NCBI GenBank assembly: GCA_900169235.1
Contig: FWCC01000129.1
Location: 1 to 64,000 of the forward strand
Reading direction: 5' to 3'
Origin: Zarea fungicola
Taxonomy: Eukaryota > Ascomycota > Sordariomycetes > Hypocreales > Cordycipitaceae
DNA length: 64,000 nt
The notes beneath the pieces were generated by a model. The model was not told the origin of the DNA, searched no databases, and saw only the letters and a list, made by a program, of their open reading frames with translations. Position numbers and translations under genes: made by a program. Shown here piece by piece: positions 31,512-42,394 of this stretch. How positions within the stretch are numbered: the first letter of the stretch is position 1; each line of letters opens with the position of its first letter.

Positions 31512-34452
31512 ATATGACAACAGGAAGAGGATTGGACGACAAAGCCGGCCGCGAAGACGGTTATGAATACTGGGTAGTCACTTTGTGCCAAACTAAGTGT
31601 CGAGCAACTGGTCTGAGGAAGGGAGGGGTGGCACACAAATGTGCGGCCCGCTGGTGGCACCCCAGTAAATCGACTTTCAAGTATATAAAAAATAGGGCGA
31701 CAACGGATGAGAGGCTGTGGAGGGCCCTCGATCAGTGTGAGATGCCTAGCTGCAAGTGCCTTGGCGTAGTCGCGTGGATAGCCTTCGGGCGGGGGGAGGG
31801 GTGCCCGTTGTCTCACGTTTTTGGGGCTTTCTCGCGCTCAATTCTGTCGTGGCGGCCACGAAGATGGAATTCCGGATAAATGTAAATCGATAGTATGAAT
31901 TGAAGAGTGAAAATTTTTCTCAAGCCCAGTTTTGCGCTGTCTGTTTTGTAATTTCAAAGAGTGAAAAGGGGGAGTCGAGTTTTCGGCTTGCATGAACCAA
32001 TTCTTTCGAACCGTTTGCTGGCGTTAAGACTTGAGTCGGCGCAGGGGCGTTGATACTGTACTTTGTACTTGCCAAACACAGAAGCAGCCTAGCAGCGGCA
32101 TGAACCGAAACCTTGTGTGCCAACAATGGTAAGTATCCGCCGAAGAAAGTTTGAGGATGTCGATGGGTTTTCTTTGTTTGAAGGGCTTGTACAACAGCTT
32201 TGTAATGTAAGAATCGACTTTATTTAAAACGTCACCAGGAGCTTAATCCTGATGTCCGAGCTCATTCTTCATCAATCATGGTACCAACCAAACCGGTAGC
32301 GAGAACACCAAAATCTACAACCAAATGCCGAAGGATCCCAGTCGGACCCAGTTTGTCCGCCATGGCTTGCGTGTTCTGCCGCATGGCCCTCCTAAAGTCC
32401 AATAGTCCAGGAGAATAGGCTAGCGTGACCGATTTTAGCGCAGAGATTAGCCAAAGCTCGCCACCGGCTCGGCTCCATCAGCTCCATCAGGCAATATTTT
32501 GGGACAGAGACTGTATCATTACTGCTTGGGGCGGAAGGGAGGTACAAAAGGCCGAGAGGCTGGGCTGGGGAGGGTGTGTGTGGGTTGGGGCCTGCTGCGC
32601 GCGGTGAGGGAGCCCAAGGTTCCCGAGTAAATTGGTGACGATGATGGCGGCAAACGGCACCGCGGCGGCGTCGAATCGATCAAATTGTCCGACTGAAAAA
32701 GAGAGGGAATTTTTTTTTTATCTGGCCCCCTTGTCGTTCCAGCCCGTTATCCCAGCCCGATAGGCCAGTAAACCGTTCTGGACCTTGCAGATTAAAAAAT
32801 GCACATCACCACCCTGAAAGCTCTTCACAACGGCCTGACCATCATCAGCCTTCAGGAGACCGGCCCCTCTGGCAGGGGACTCCACAGTAACCCGCGGGTC
32901 TGGAGGATCTCTTTGGGGCGCGTGGGTGGAGACGAGTTGCGTTGTCAAGATAGGGGTGGCCCATGGGATAGATGGGATGGGGATGGGGAATGGGGAATGG
33001 GGAGATTGAACAAGGTCGAGATGTCTAGATGTGTCGATGACGGTTTGGTTGGATTCCATCTGACGCAATTCCAATTGATCTAGGCCATTCGACGAGCCCC
33101 TGATTCTGCTGGTGGGCTTGTCTGGATGAAGAAAAATCTGCCTTGGCGATGGTGAAAAAATTTTCATGCATGATGCAGGACTTGTTTTTGGGTTTCCGTT
33201 TGCTTGCTGACTGGATAACGCTGCCAAATAACGCGGGTGGTTACTGGTAGAGCCTACGTACGTTCGGGGTGCTGGGTGAGGGCAATGAGACCGTTACGGA
33301 AAGTGGGAGCCGTGCTATCAGCTTGGCGGCTTGGCAGGCGCGCAGCTGGCAGCTGTCAGCCTTGAAAAAAAGTGACGACATTGGCGGGACCAAGGCGTTG
33401 GTAGCAGATAGTTGCGCCACCTCTTGTACCCATGAGGTAATGGGATTGCCAAAAAGGAGGACGCAAACCTCCCGTACCGGACGAAACGGGGATAAAAGAA
33501 GAAGAAAAAACTAGAATGAGAGTTTGGCTACGTAGTACCTTCCGTATACATTACCCAAACCAATTTTCCCTAGTACTAACCGAGGGATGGGGAGTAGTAA
33601 TGTCTGCAAGTATATAGGAAGTGCTGGTTGGTGATACCTGCCCCTCTCAAAGTCCAAAGCCCGATGATTTACTTAAAGTTTCTGGTACAGTTACCTTGGA
33701 TCTAACGGTGTGGGGCGTGCCATGAGATGTATCGCTACCTGCGCGCCTATCATCGCAATCTCTGGTACGTTCCAACTGCCTAATTTGGTTATAACTTTGT
33801 GCAGTGCAAACACGACCAAGTTGAACAAAGCCTTCAAGTTTCATCCTCTGCAGTCGAAAAAAAGTTTCCAACCACGCGGTCAGAAAAAGAACGCGGCCAA
33901 GCACAAAAAATAACTGCTCATATTTCCCATTTCCTTGATTTTGATTTTTTTCCTCTTCTGGCTAGTTAACAATTGCGCCTAATGGAGCCCCGTGTCACAT
34001 TTAGTCCGTTCAGCCTTCTGTGGCAGGCCTCCGGGATCTGCCCGAGTACGCACCTGCCCTTTCCAACTTAGCTAGTAATATATCTCACAATTGCTTGCCA
34101 TATGCAGCGAAGACAGTCAGCCAATAAGAGCGCATCCTGCAAGGGGGTTACGTGTGAGCCCAAAAAAAAAAAACTGCCCAACATGAAAACATCATCACGC
34201 ACATTTGTGACAGTTGTGGAGCCCCGCTCGCAACTAACCGCGTTAACCCGCATCCTTTTTGCCATCCAGGACAAAAAAAAAGGCGTCGTTTGTTTTAATT
34301 TTGAACATGGAAACGATGTTATTCGGCTAGTAAACGTACGACAAAATTATTCGCCATCAGGAAGAAAAAAAGGATACCAAATTTGACTCCAACATTGTCA
34401 CTACGATCCGGCTCCTCTCGGCTGCATCCTTCCACCCCCGCGCTCTCTACCC
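31512..34452. other. Divergent intergenic region of two CPFY genes
   Basis: About 2.9 kb separate the two divergent CPFY-module genes, so both promoters are here. It holds a guanine-rich tract able to form a G-quadruplex (32965-33003), many poly-A runs and no supportable gene. Frames on either strand overlap one another and have no domain. Confidence 0.5.
32965..33003 (+). other. Potential G-quadruplex tract
   Basis: Six runs of three or four G separated by loops of two to six bases (GGGATAGATGGGATGGGG, then ATGGGG, AATGGGG, AATGGGG). This fits the standard G3+N1-7 pattern with spare runs. It lies in the intergenic region between two divergent paralogous genes. Confidence 0.6.
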
Positions 34453-36129
34453 ATGTCCACCTTACCATCCTCACCAACCGATCCAGGTTTGGAGCCTCCG
34501 GATGCAGACTCTCGCTATCCTTCGCGCCAAACCTCGTATCATGAGAGCGATGCTCCCTTGTTCCCCTTATATGATCAGTCCTGGCCTGCCTACCTGTCCG
34601 GAACGGATAACCTCACTGCCATTACTGCTCCCGCTCCACTTACTGGCATCCCGGGAGTGCCGTCCGTGGAAAACATTGAAACGGTATTGCCCGCAGCGAA
34701 TGTCATTCTCCAGGATCCTTCAACCATTCCTTACTACACTGCCTATCCTCCAATCATCGTGGGAGACAATGGTAAGCCGCTTGATTCGGGCCAGCACGCC
34801 AGCTCCTGGCCGGCTTACACTCCCGACAATGGCAGCATCGACCTGCTTCCAGACGGCCGTGCCAGTTTGCCCAGGACGGACTCAACCCTGAGTGCGGAGC
34901 TGGTAAACCACGCCGCTCGTGCTTCATTCCCTGGCTTTCCTCGTTCCAAGAGTCCCTGGAAACTGGAATCGGAACGGGCTCTGCTGCGCTGCCGCTCCTG
35001 CAGCGCTGTGAGTCCTCCTGTGGAATCCGGCATAAAAAAATCACGGAAAACCCAACTCCGCTCACTTCCGTCGCGGAAAAACTCCATCCAACTCGCCGTC
35101 TCTGGGAGGGCAGTGAAGGCAGCTTCCGATGGCATCGCTGCCAAGCTACGTAAGCACTCGCCCTCCAAGGAAGAACCACCAGAGTCCAATGACGAAGTAA
35201 TGAGCTCTGGAGACGAGGACAGTCGCCATAGGCCCAAAAACAGTTCCAAGGAGCCCAATTTTGCCTGTCCCTTTTATCGCCGGTGGCCCGCACGGCACAT
35301 GGAGTGCATGAGCCGCAAGCTGTCCCGCATTCAAGACGTCAAGCAGCACATCTACCGGCGACACTCCCAGTCACCATTTTACTGCCCCAACTGCTTCAAG
35401 GACTTTCCATCGCCAGAGCCTCGAGACAAGCATATCCGTGACAACTCATGCAAGCTCGTCACTGCGTCGTCCAGGCGTAGCATGGATGGCGTCTCGGCCC
35501 AGATTCAGGACGAGCTCAAGAAGCGCTTCAGCCGGAAGCTCAGCCCAACACGCCAATGGTACAGTATTTGGTCGCTCATTTTTGAAGACGCTGAGGCGCC
35601 CAGAAACCCGTACCTCGGCAGCATGGTATCCGAGACGCTGGGCATGCTTAGAGATTTCTGGAAGCAAGAGGGCCAGCGCCTCATCCCGGGGCTTGTACGC
35701 CAGAATCCAGACAGGGCCATCGCTGAAGATGATCTCCAGGAGTTTATGCTCAACATGCTCAACAAGGTCGAGGATCACTTTGAGGGTGATCCTGATGAGC
35801 TGGACGATCTCGCCAGTGATGCCGTGAGCAGCTACGCTGACCAGGTCATGGACAGGTCGCCCATTGACGGCGAGTCTGGTGCCTCCCCGGAAGATGAAGA
35901 TAACAGTTATAAGCCCGTTGGCAGCGGCGACCCGTGGACAGTCCCTCTATACTCACCCTTTGGCTCGCCGCCAACCAATGCCAATGGCGCGGTGGCGGTA
36001 GAACCGTGTGCGGCATTCAGTAGCTCAGGATTACTAGTTGAACCATCATTTAATGAGCAGCAACAGCAACAGCAACAACCATGGATGCCACCGATGCTGG
36101 CGAATCCTCACATGAACAGATTTCAGTAA
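34453..36129 (+). CDS. CPFY double zinc-finger protein
   Basis: 558-residue protein of unknown function, third local member of the CPFY-module set. The first 250 residues are Pro/Ser-rich and look disordered, with a basic stretch (KKSRKTQLRSLPSRK) that may be a nuclear signal. From about residue 271: CPFYRRWPARHMEC, VKQHIYRRH, YCPNCFKDF, then H-x5-C. The pattern is C-x12-C-x13-H-x4-H followed by C-x2-C-x12-H-x5-C. The conserved tryptophan motif QWYSIWSLIF follows near residue 366, then an acidic region and a short poly-Gln near the end. No intron is needed. It diverges from the RGG-containing paralogue. A nuclear, nucleic-acid-binding role is plausible but unproven. Confidence 0.78.
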   Translation: MSTLPSSPTDPGLEPPDADSRYPSRQTSYHESDAPLFPLYDQSWPAYLSGTDNLTAITAPAPLTGIPGVPSVENIETVLPAANVILQDPSTIPYYTAYPPIIVGDNGKPLDSGQHASSWPAYTPDNGSIDLLPDGRASLPRTDSTLSAELVNHAARASFPGFPRSKSPWKLESERALLRCRSCSAVSPPVESGIKKSRKTQLRSLPSRKNSIQLAVSGRAVKAASDGIAAKLRKHSPSKEEPPESNDEVMSSGDEDSRHRPKNSSKEPNFACPFYRRWPARHMECMSRKLSRIQDVKQHIYRRHSQSPFYCPNCFKDFPSPEPRDKHIRDNSCKLVTASSRRSMDGVSAQIQDELKKRFSRKLSPTRQWYSIWSLIFEDAEAPRNPYLGSMVSETLGMLRDFWKQEGQRLIPGLVRQNPDRAIAEDDLQEFMLNMLNKVEDHFEGDPDELDDLASDAVSSYADQVMDRSPIDGESGASPEDEDNSYKPVGSGDPWTVPLYSPFGSPPTNANGAVAVEPCAAFSSSGLLVEPSFNEQQQQQQQPWMPPMLANPHMNRFQ

Positions 36130-37901
36130 TGTGTGCGGCTCAGAATACGTTATTTTATCGCTTTCTGCTGTGTCTGTTTTTGGATGTTTGGAGAACTCAT
36201 TAAAGATATCACGGCCAAAGGCCAGCTGGGAGACAAGGCCAGACATTGTTTGGCAAAAAAAAACTGACGTTTGCACCACAAGCTAAATCAAGAACAAACT
36301 GTAAACGGCGTCGCGGCAGTGGACATGTTCCACTTAAGCAGCGCCTAGATGGCTAGACAAGGAATATACATGCGTTATGGGATAAAGTTGATTGGAAAAG
36401 CAAATGGAGTTTTGATGCAAAGGCGAAGGTGTGGCCGTCGTCGTGGCCGTCGTGTCGTCTTATGACACGGCGTATCGACTGGAGCGCACTGCCGCGTCTA
36501 TGCGTATCAGACCATTTTCAATCAGGGAGTCCTGGCTCTCGTCTTTGTTCGGGAGAGAGAGAGAGAGACACTATACAATAGGGTGGGTAACGAAGTTTGG
36601 TCACTTCTTATTTCTTTCTCGGGGGGGATGCAGTACAGGCAACCTCCCACGGCCCGCCCAACAACTACAAGAGTTTTACAGGTCGGATGACGAGAGTAAC
36701 AATAACTCGGGGCATATTCATCCGACTGGGCGTTGTTGTCTATTTGGGTATAATTTTGAACGCACATATTTTAGAGGATCATTGCTCGGAGCATAGTAGA
36801 AATAAATATATATAGAATAATGCCATGATTGATTTTGTTGGGATAAAACTTGTGGCCTCATCATATGTTTTAGTGTTAGTATTTAGTAAGGGGACGCAAC
36901 AGTTGTATCCCCAGACATTCAACATGGATATGGAAATTACTCTATATTTATGGAAATTTTATGAGACAAGAGAGATAAAGGCTTGCAGTAGAGTAGCATG
37001 ATTCTGCTGCGGGGGTTCAGATTTGGACAGATGGATCGCCTGCGTACCTTTGAACCTTGTCCACATTTGTAGCGTAGATGGCAATGTCAAGGAGCCACCC
37101 TCTTGGTCTTTTTTTTTTCTTTTTTCACAAGCTATACGCATTCCTCTCAAAAAAAAAAACAGAAAAAAAAAGAACAGGAAGAGAAAGAGAAAGAGGGAAG
37201 AAAGAAGAAAGAAAAAAATAGAGATTGGAAATGGAAAAATAGAACGTACGACGAATAAGTGTCATCTAAATGTTGATTGCAGAGGCCACAAGCACAGGCA
37301 GGAGCTGTGGGTGGATCATAGAGCAGAGAGAAGATTAATAGAGATGATGATCTTTCCGAAACACGCCAAAACCCTCATTTGATCCAAAAGCACATCTAGC
37401 CAGCCAGTTCTTGCCTTTTGTCCGGGCGTTACGGACGTATTCGGAAGACATTTGGGGTACCGAGCCGAAACGGACTCTTTGCCTCACAGGCTACGAGTGA
37501 AAAGGCTGGCCGTGTTGGGTGAGCGCGGAGAAGTGGATCCTGCCTGACCCGATGCAGCCGATTTATGCCACGGCTATGTATCAGTTCAAGACAATGTTAA
37601 TAGTTATTACTTGACTATGAGCCAAAAAAGGGTGATGAAGAGGAATGAATGGGCAAGCTCGGACTTTACTTGCGCATGCCTCGGTTCAAGGTGGATCTTG
37701 CTCGGGATATTTATTAAAAAGAGAGTTCCCAGGACCATGCCTCGCTATCGATAAACTTCCAAGCTAGATTTGGCGGGGGACCCCAAGTTTTTTCTGTTTT
37801 TTTTGGTCGTTTGTTGAGCTGATTCAGCACTTGCCACAGTGACTTGAGGCCCCTGTACCACCTCCGGCATACAGCGTACTGCTTGCTTCATTAGGGCAGT
37901 C
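36130..37901. other. Intergenic region before pantothenate kinase
   Basis: About 1.8 kb with no supported gene. It contains a short GA repeat (about 36555-36571), a purine-rich A/G tract around 37150-37220 and long poly-A/T runs. Confidence 0.5.
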
Positions 37902-39889
37902 ATGTCCGTCACAGCAGCGACAGTCAGCACCATCTGCAGCGCTGCAGCGTCCCCTGTAAGCGGCTGCCCCGCCAAACTACGGCCGCGACGACTGCCCCTC
38001 CACCAATTTCGGGCCGCCGCCCAGCAGCACCCTCGTAATCGTAGTCGCACCACCACCAACATAATCGGAGACATCGCCTCTGCCGACGAACCCGTCGAAA
38101 ACACCAGCAGCAACAATCTCGACGACGTTTATCCCCGTGCTGATGCTCCGCTGAGTCCATCCAGTCCCTTTGCGACCGTGGTCGCCGACTCCTCCATCTC
38201 CCCTATCCCATATCCCACGACCGCCGCAGTCGCCATGTCGCCAACTACTTCAATGCCGCCGCTGCAAATCCCCACTGCCGGACCAGAGGAAGCCGACGGC
38301 CAGCAGCAGCTGCCCCAAGATGCCGCCGCCAAAGGCACTGAGAGGTCCGCGATCCCCTCGCGCTCGCGGACCATGACAACTACGGCCGAAATCGATAGCA
38401 CAATCACAAAGCCTGGCAGCGTCAAGATCAACGTCACTGGCGCCTTCATCGTCGACCCAGACACGGCCACCCCCAAGAATGGCCGAGGGAGCCCCACGAC
38501 CCATCACGAGACGAGCGACATTCGTCTACCGAATCATACTGCCGTTGTCAGTCATATAGCCGTTGATGTACGTGAAAAGAAGAAACTTTGAAAAAAAAAA
38601 AACTGATTTGTTTTTTTTCCCTGCGCGATTTTGTATATATTTGTATATATAGGTGTGTACACTAGCTTGCTGACACTGGACGACCCATGTTTAGATTGGC
38701 GGTTCTCTCATCAAGCTTGTCTACTTTTCCCGCGAAGTCGACCAGACAGACCCTGGTGGTCGTCTTACATTCCAGACGTTCGAGACGGATCGTATAGATG
38801 ATTGCGTTGAGTTTATGCGCGACCTGCGGGACAGGCAGCAGAAACTCACCGGCTCGCGACCAAGCGACTTGGCCGTCATGGCCACGGGAGGCGGCGCATA
38901 CAAGTTTTACGACAAGATTCGCGATGCGCTCGCCGTGGATGTTTCGCGAGAAGATGAAATGGAGTGCCTAATCATTGGTACGTTAGCCCCCGGCCCTTTC
39001 GTTTCTCAGAACCTTCCTTCCGCGTATGCTAACCTTGACAACGTCTACAGGCCTCGACTTTTTCATCACCGAAATCCCCCGCGAAGTCTTTACCTACTCC
39101 GAAACCGAACCCATGCACTTTGTCGGCCCACGAGAGGCCATCTACCCATACCTGCTAGTCAATATCGGCTCCGGCGTCTCCATGCTCAAGGTCACCGGCC
39201 CTCGAGCCTACGAGCGAGTCGGCGGCACCTCCCTCGGGGGCGGTACACTCTGGGGTCTGCTGTCCCTCCTCACTGGCGCCCGTACGTTTGATGATATGCT
39301 CGAGCAGGCAGGCCAAGGTGACAACACAAACGTCGACATGCTCGTCGGCGATATTTATGGTCAAGACTATGGTAAAATCGGCCTCAAGAGCACAACCATT
39401 GCGTCCTCGTTTGGTCGCGTCTTTAAAATGAAAAAGGACGCCGAGGCAGCAGCTGCTGGGCATGAAGCAGACAGCACAGGCGCTGCCCCCAATGGCGAGA
39501 AAACGATACCCCGCAACGTTGGCTTCAGCGACGGCGATATCTCGCGGTCTCTGCTGTATGCTGTCTCCAACAACATTGGTCAGATTGCGTTCTTGCAATC
39601 GCAGATTCACAATCTATCCGACATCTACTTTGGCGGCTCCTTCATTCGGGGACACCGCCAGACAATGAATACGCTCAGCTACGCCATCAAGTTTTGGAGT
39701 AAGGGTGCCAAGCAGGCATACTTTTTGCGACATGAGGGCTATCTCGGTGCCGTGGGTGCATTCCTGAAGAGACAGCCCAAGAATTGGGGCCGTAGAGCGA
39801 GCCTGGAGAATGTGGCTAGCTTGGATGAGCTGCAAGAATGGCGGAGGCAGCGCAGCAAGGAAGAGGCGACAGCAGAAACTTCAACATAA
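37902..39889 (+). CDS. Pantothenate kinase (eukaryotic type II)
   Basis: Catalyses ATP-dependent phosphorylation of pantothenate, the first step of CoA synthesis. Two introns, 38568-38694 and 38978-39050, leave 595 residues. The kinase fold starts at about residue 220: DIGGSLIKLVYFS (phosphate loop), MATGGGAYKF, LLVNIGSGVSMLKV, RVGGTSLGGGTLWGLLSLL and YFGGSFIRGH, all family landmarks. The N-terminal 220 residues are low-complexity (Ser/Thr/Pro/Ala) and longer than the catalytic core needs; they may be regulatory. The start at 37902 is the first ATG in frame, but a shorter product from a later Met is possible. A 35-residue insert after FKMKKDAEAAA is Ala/Gly-rich. Confidence 0.93.
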
Positions 39890-40266
39890 CAAAGGACCGA
39901 AAGAAAAAAACGCCTAATGATAGAAAATATAATAAAAAGACACACATAATACGGTATATAGATACGGCTTTGGGAAGGCACCAAAGACGAATGCCTGTTT
40001 GGGAAAACTGGACTTTTTGGCAAAGCATGACTGATGATGGAGCAACGACGAGCTCTCCTTCAGGTACCCTGGGGTTTTTCATTGGTTTTCATATTCTACA
40101 TTATCATCTCAACACTAGAGAAACGATTGTCTATTTTAGGCACAATTTTACAGTATTATACATGGTTAACCGTTACCAATCTATCATCCCCCTCTCACAA
40201 CTGACTTTACTGCCATAGCGGCTTGATATGTGTGATTGTGATGTACAAGATACTGCCCATCTTCCC
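39890..40266. other. Convergent 3' flanks of pantothenate kinase and AIM11
   Basis: About 380 bases between two converging genes, AT-rich after the pantothenate kinase stop. I see nothing else in it. Confidence 0.5.
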
Positions 40267-40968
40267 TCACGCCTTCGGCAACGTCCCCAGTGTATTCTCC
40301 GCTGCCACCGTCCCATTCAACTTATCCCTCTCCTTGGCCGCGTCCACGTCCATTCCCAGCCTCTCCATCAGGCCAATAACCATGTTGTCCACCTCGCGCT
40401 CGTCTTCCTCATTCAGCACGCCCTCCCCCGGGCCCCTCTGAATGGCCGTTTGCGTGCGTGCCTGCAGCTCCGCCATGGAGCACAGATCAAACGCCCATGA
40501 GATGCCGCCAAACAAGAAGACGCCGAAGCTGGCCACGTTGAGTGTGGCGAGACCCAGCGCCTGGGCCGCGAGCGTGGACCGCTCGCCGCTGTCTACGGAG
40601 CCGGGCGCCTGGTGGGAGATGTGAAAGAAGCGCGGGATAGCTTCGCGCTGGCGGCGGACGACGGCGCGGCGTGTGACGGCGACGGAGGCGAGCATGAAGC
40701 CGGCGCCGAGGGCCAAGAGCGAGAGCTCCTTGAGCTTGCGCTGGAGCGGGCTGAGGTGCGCGGTGCTGCTGGTGTCAATGTAGGGGCCTGGAGTGGCGGC
40801 GGCAGTGGTGTTTGTGGCCAGAGGTTGTAGAGACGGTGTGGGTTTGGCGATTGGAGACTGTATTTGTAAAGGAGTTGCCGGTGCCGTCGACGGCGTCGCT
40901 TCTTGTGATGAGCCTGGCTCTTGGACGCCGACCACGTGCGGCGCGAGAAGCTTGGCTAGGAATCCCAT
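40267..40968 (-). CDS. AIM11: Altered inheritance of mitochondria protein 11
   Basis: 233-residue protein of the fungal Aim11 family, a mitochondrial membrane protein of unknown biochemical role found in a yeast screen for mitochondrial inheritance. A Pro/Thr-rich N-terminus is followed by RKLKELSLLALGAGFMLASV (first hydrophobic segment), TRRAVVRRQ, then LNVASFGVFLFGGISWAFDL (second hydrophobic segment) and a charged helix with ELQARTQTAI. Order and spacing match Aim11. The start at 40968 gives MGFLAKLLAPHVVG; no intron is needed. It shares a 348 bp divergent promoter with the 2OG oxygenase gene. Confidence 0.85.
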   Translation of the reverse strand: MGFLAKLLAPHVVGVQEPGSSQEATPSTAPATPLQIQSPIAKPTPSLQPLATNTTAAATPGPYIDTSSTAHLSPLQRKLKELSLLALGAGFMLASVAVTRRAVVRRQREAIPRFFHISHQAPGSVDSGERSTLAAQALGLATLNVASFGVFLFGGISWAFDLCSMAELQARTQTAIQRGPGEGVLNEEDEREVDNMVIGLMERLGMDVDAAKERDKLNGTVAAENTLGTLPKA

Positions 40969-41316
40969 TTTGATGCGTGCATATATATTTACAGTGTATA
41001 CTATGAGATTCAATGCAATAGTATGAGGTATTGGGGCTGCTGTCGTCGCCAAGTGAAATGCGAAATGTGAGATTGGTGATGGGTGAGAAGTGGTTGGATG
41101 AAAAGCTGGGCCCCTGGTGGATCGGTAGCAAGAAGCAAGCTTGTGGCGACGCAGTTCAGTCCACTACTACCACAGGCCAAACTTCAACCTCATGTCGCTC
41201 GACGACCTCAACTGTCGCGGCACCGCGCTTAGATAAAATTCCAAAATAATTTTATAAACTGACAGCAGAAAAGAAAAACCGACACTCACAGACAGAGTAC
41301 CGTCAATACTCGGGAA
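40969..41316. promoter_or_regulatory. Divergent promoter of AIM11 and the 2OG oxygenase
   Basis: 348 bases between two divergent start codons, so it must hold both promoters. No particular site is recognised with confidence. Confidence 0.45.
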
Positions 41317-42254
41317 ATGGCGAAGCCCAAAGCCGCCAAATCCTCCAAAGGGCAACCCGCCTCATCACCTGTCCCGCAGCCACCACCGCCGCCGTTGTGG
41401 CCCAAGTTCAAGCCGTCCCTCCCCGTCGTTGACCTCCTCCCCGTGCCGCATCCGCGCACTGACAAAATTATCACCGTAGACGCCTTCTTCCCGCGTAATC
41501 TCTGCCGCGATTACGTCTCCTTTCTCCAGACGCTGCCTCTACAGACGACGCCTGGCAAACCGAAACGCGGCGACGCGGTCCGTGTCAATGATCGGTACCA
41601 AATCCAGGACGCAGCGTTTGCGACGGCTTTGTGGGAGAAGACGGGCCTGAGGGAGGCACTGACGCGGGAAGAGTGCGACACGGATCTATGGTGAGTGAGC
41701 CAGCTTCCATACAGGAAACAACACAAATTTTGTCTTGTAGGAAACCGACTGACATTGTTTAACAGGGGGGGTGAGCCGATTGGATTGAGTCCAAATATTC
41801 GAGTTTATAGATATACAAAGGGACAGTTTTTCGACTGTCATTGTAAGTTGCAAAAAGATCTAGACAAGGAAAGGGGCACAGGCACTTGCGCAGACTGACA
41901 TTTAATACAGACGATGATTATAATAATGTTACTCTGGAAATAGACTCAAAGCCAGTTCAGGCACGCACGACATGGACGTTGTTGCTCTACCTGACATCGG
42001 CATCTGAGGGCTGTATCGGTGGCGAGACTGTCTTTTACCCTCATGACCGCCAGTCGGCGGCTGAGGAGATTCCAGTATCTCTGCAGACGGGAATGTTGCT
42101 GCTTCACAAGCACGGCGACGATTGTCTTTTGGTATGGCACTGATTTCCTTTCATCTTTCATCGACAGCTGGCTAATAAATGACAGCACGAAGGGCGAGAA
42201 GTCCGTGCGGGCGAGAAATGGGTGCTAAGAACTGATTTGTGTATCAAACGCTAA
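41317..42254 (+). CDS. 2-oxoglutarate/Fe(II) oxygenase, prolyl 4-hydroxylase-like
   Basis: 246-residue enzyme of the 2OG-Fe(II) oxygenase superfamily, which hydroxylates substrates with O2 and 2-oxoglutarate. Introns 41691-41765, 41843-41910 and 42132-42185 have GTGAGT, GTAAGT and GTATGG donors. The iron triad is visible: HxD in CHYDD (split by intron 2, about residues 150-152) and the distal His in HEGREVRAGEKWVLRTD, whose Lys would bind 2-oxoglutarate. Upstream RVYRYTKGQFFD and TLLLYLT also fit the family. The N-terminus is Lys/Pro-rich without a signal peptide, so a cytosolic or nuclear protein is likely. Substrate unknown; the gene converges on the RdRP gene 140 bases away. Confidence 0.88.
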
Positions 42255-42394
42255 ATGAAGTCCCAAATATCAGATGAAAGCAATCTGTAAAGTGAAGCAA
42301 CCCGCACCTTTAAGCAACGACCATCCCAATGTTTACAAATAAATAAAAACCCCATTACATAAATATCTCACACTGTCCGCAACATCCTCCAAAC

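Noticed and set aside
32718..33227. 169-codon minus-strand frame as a gene
   Set aside because: Its Pro/Ile-rich sequence comes from the complement of the G-rich tract; no domain.
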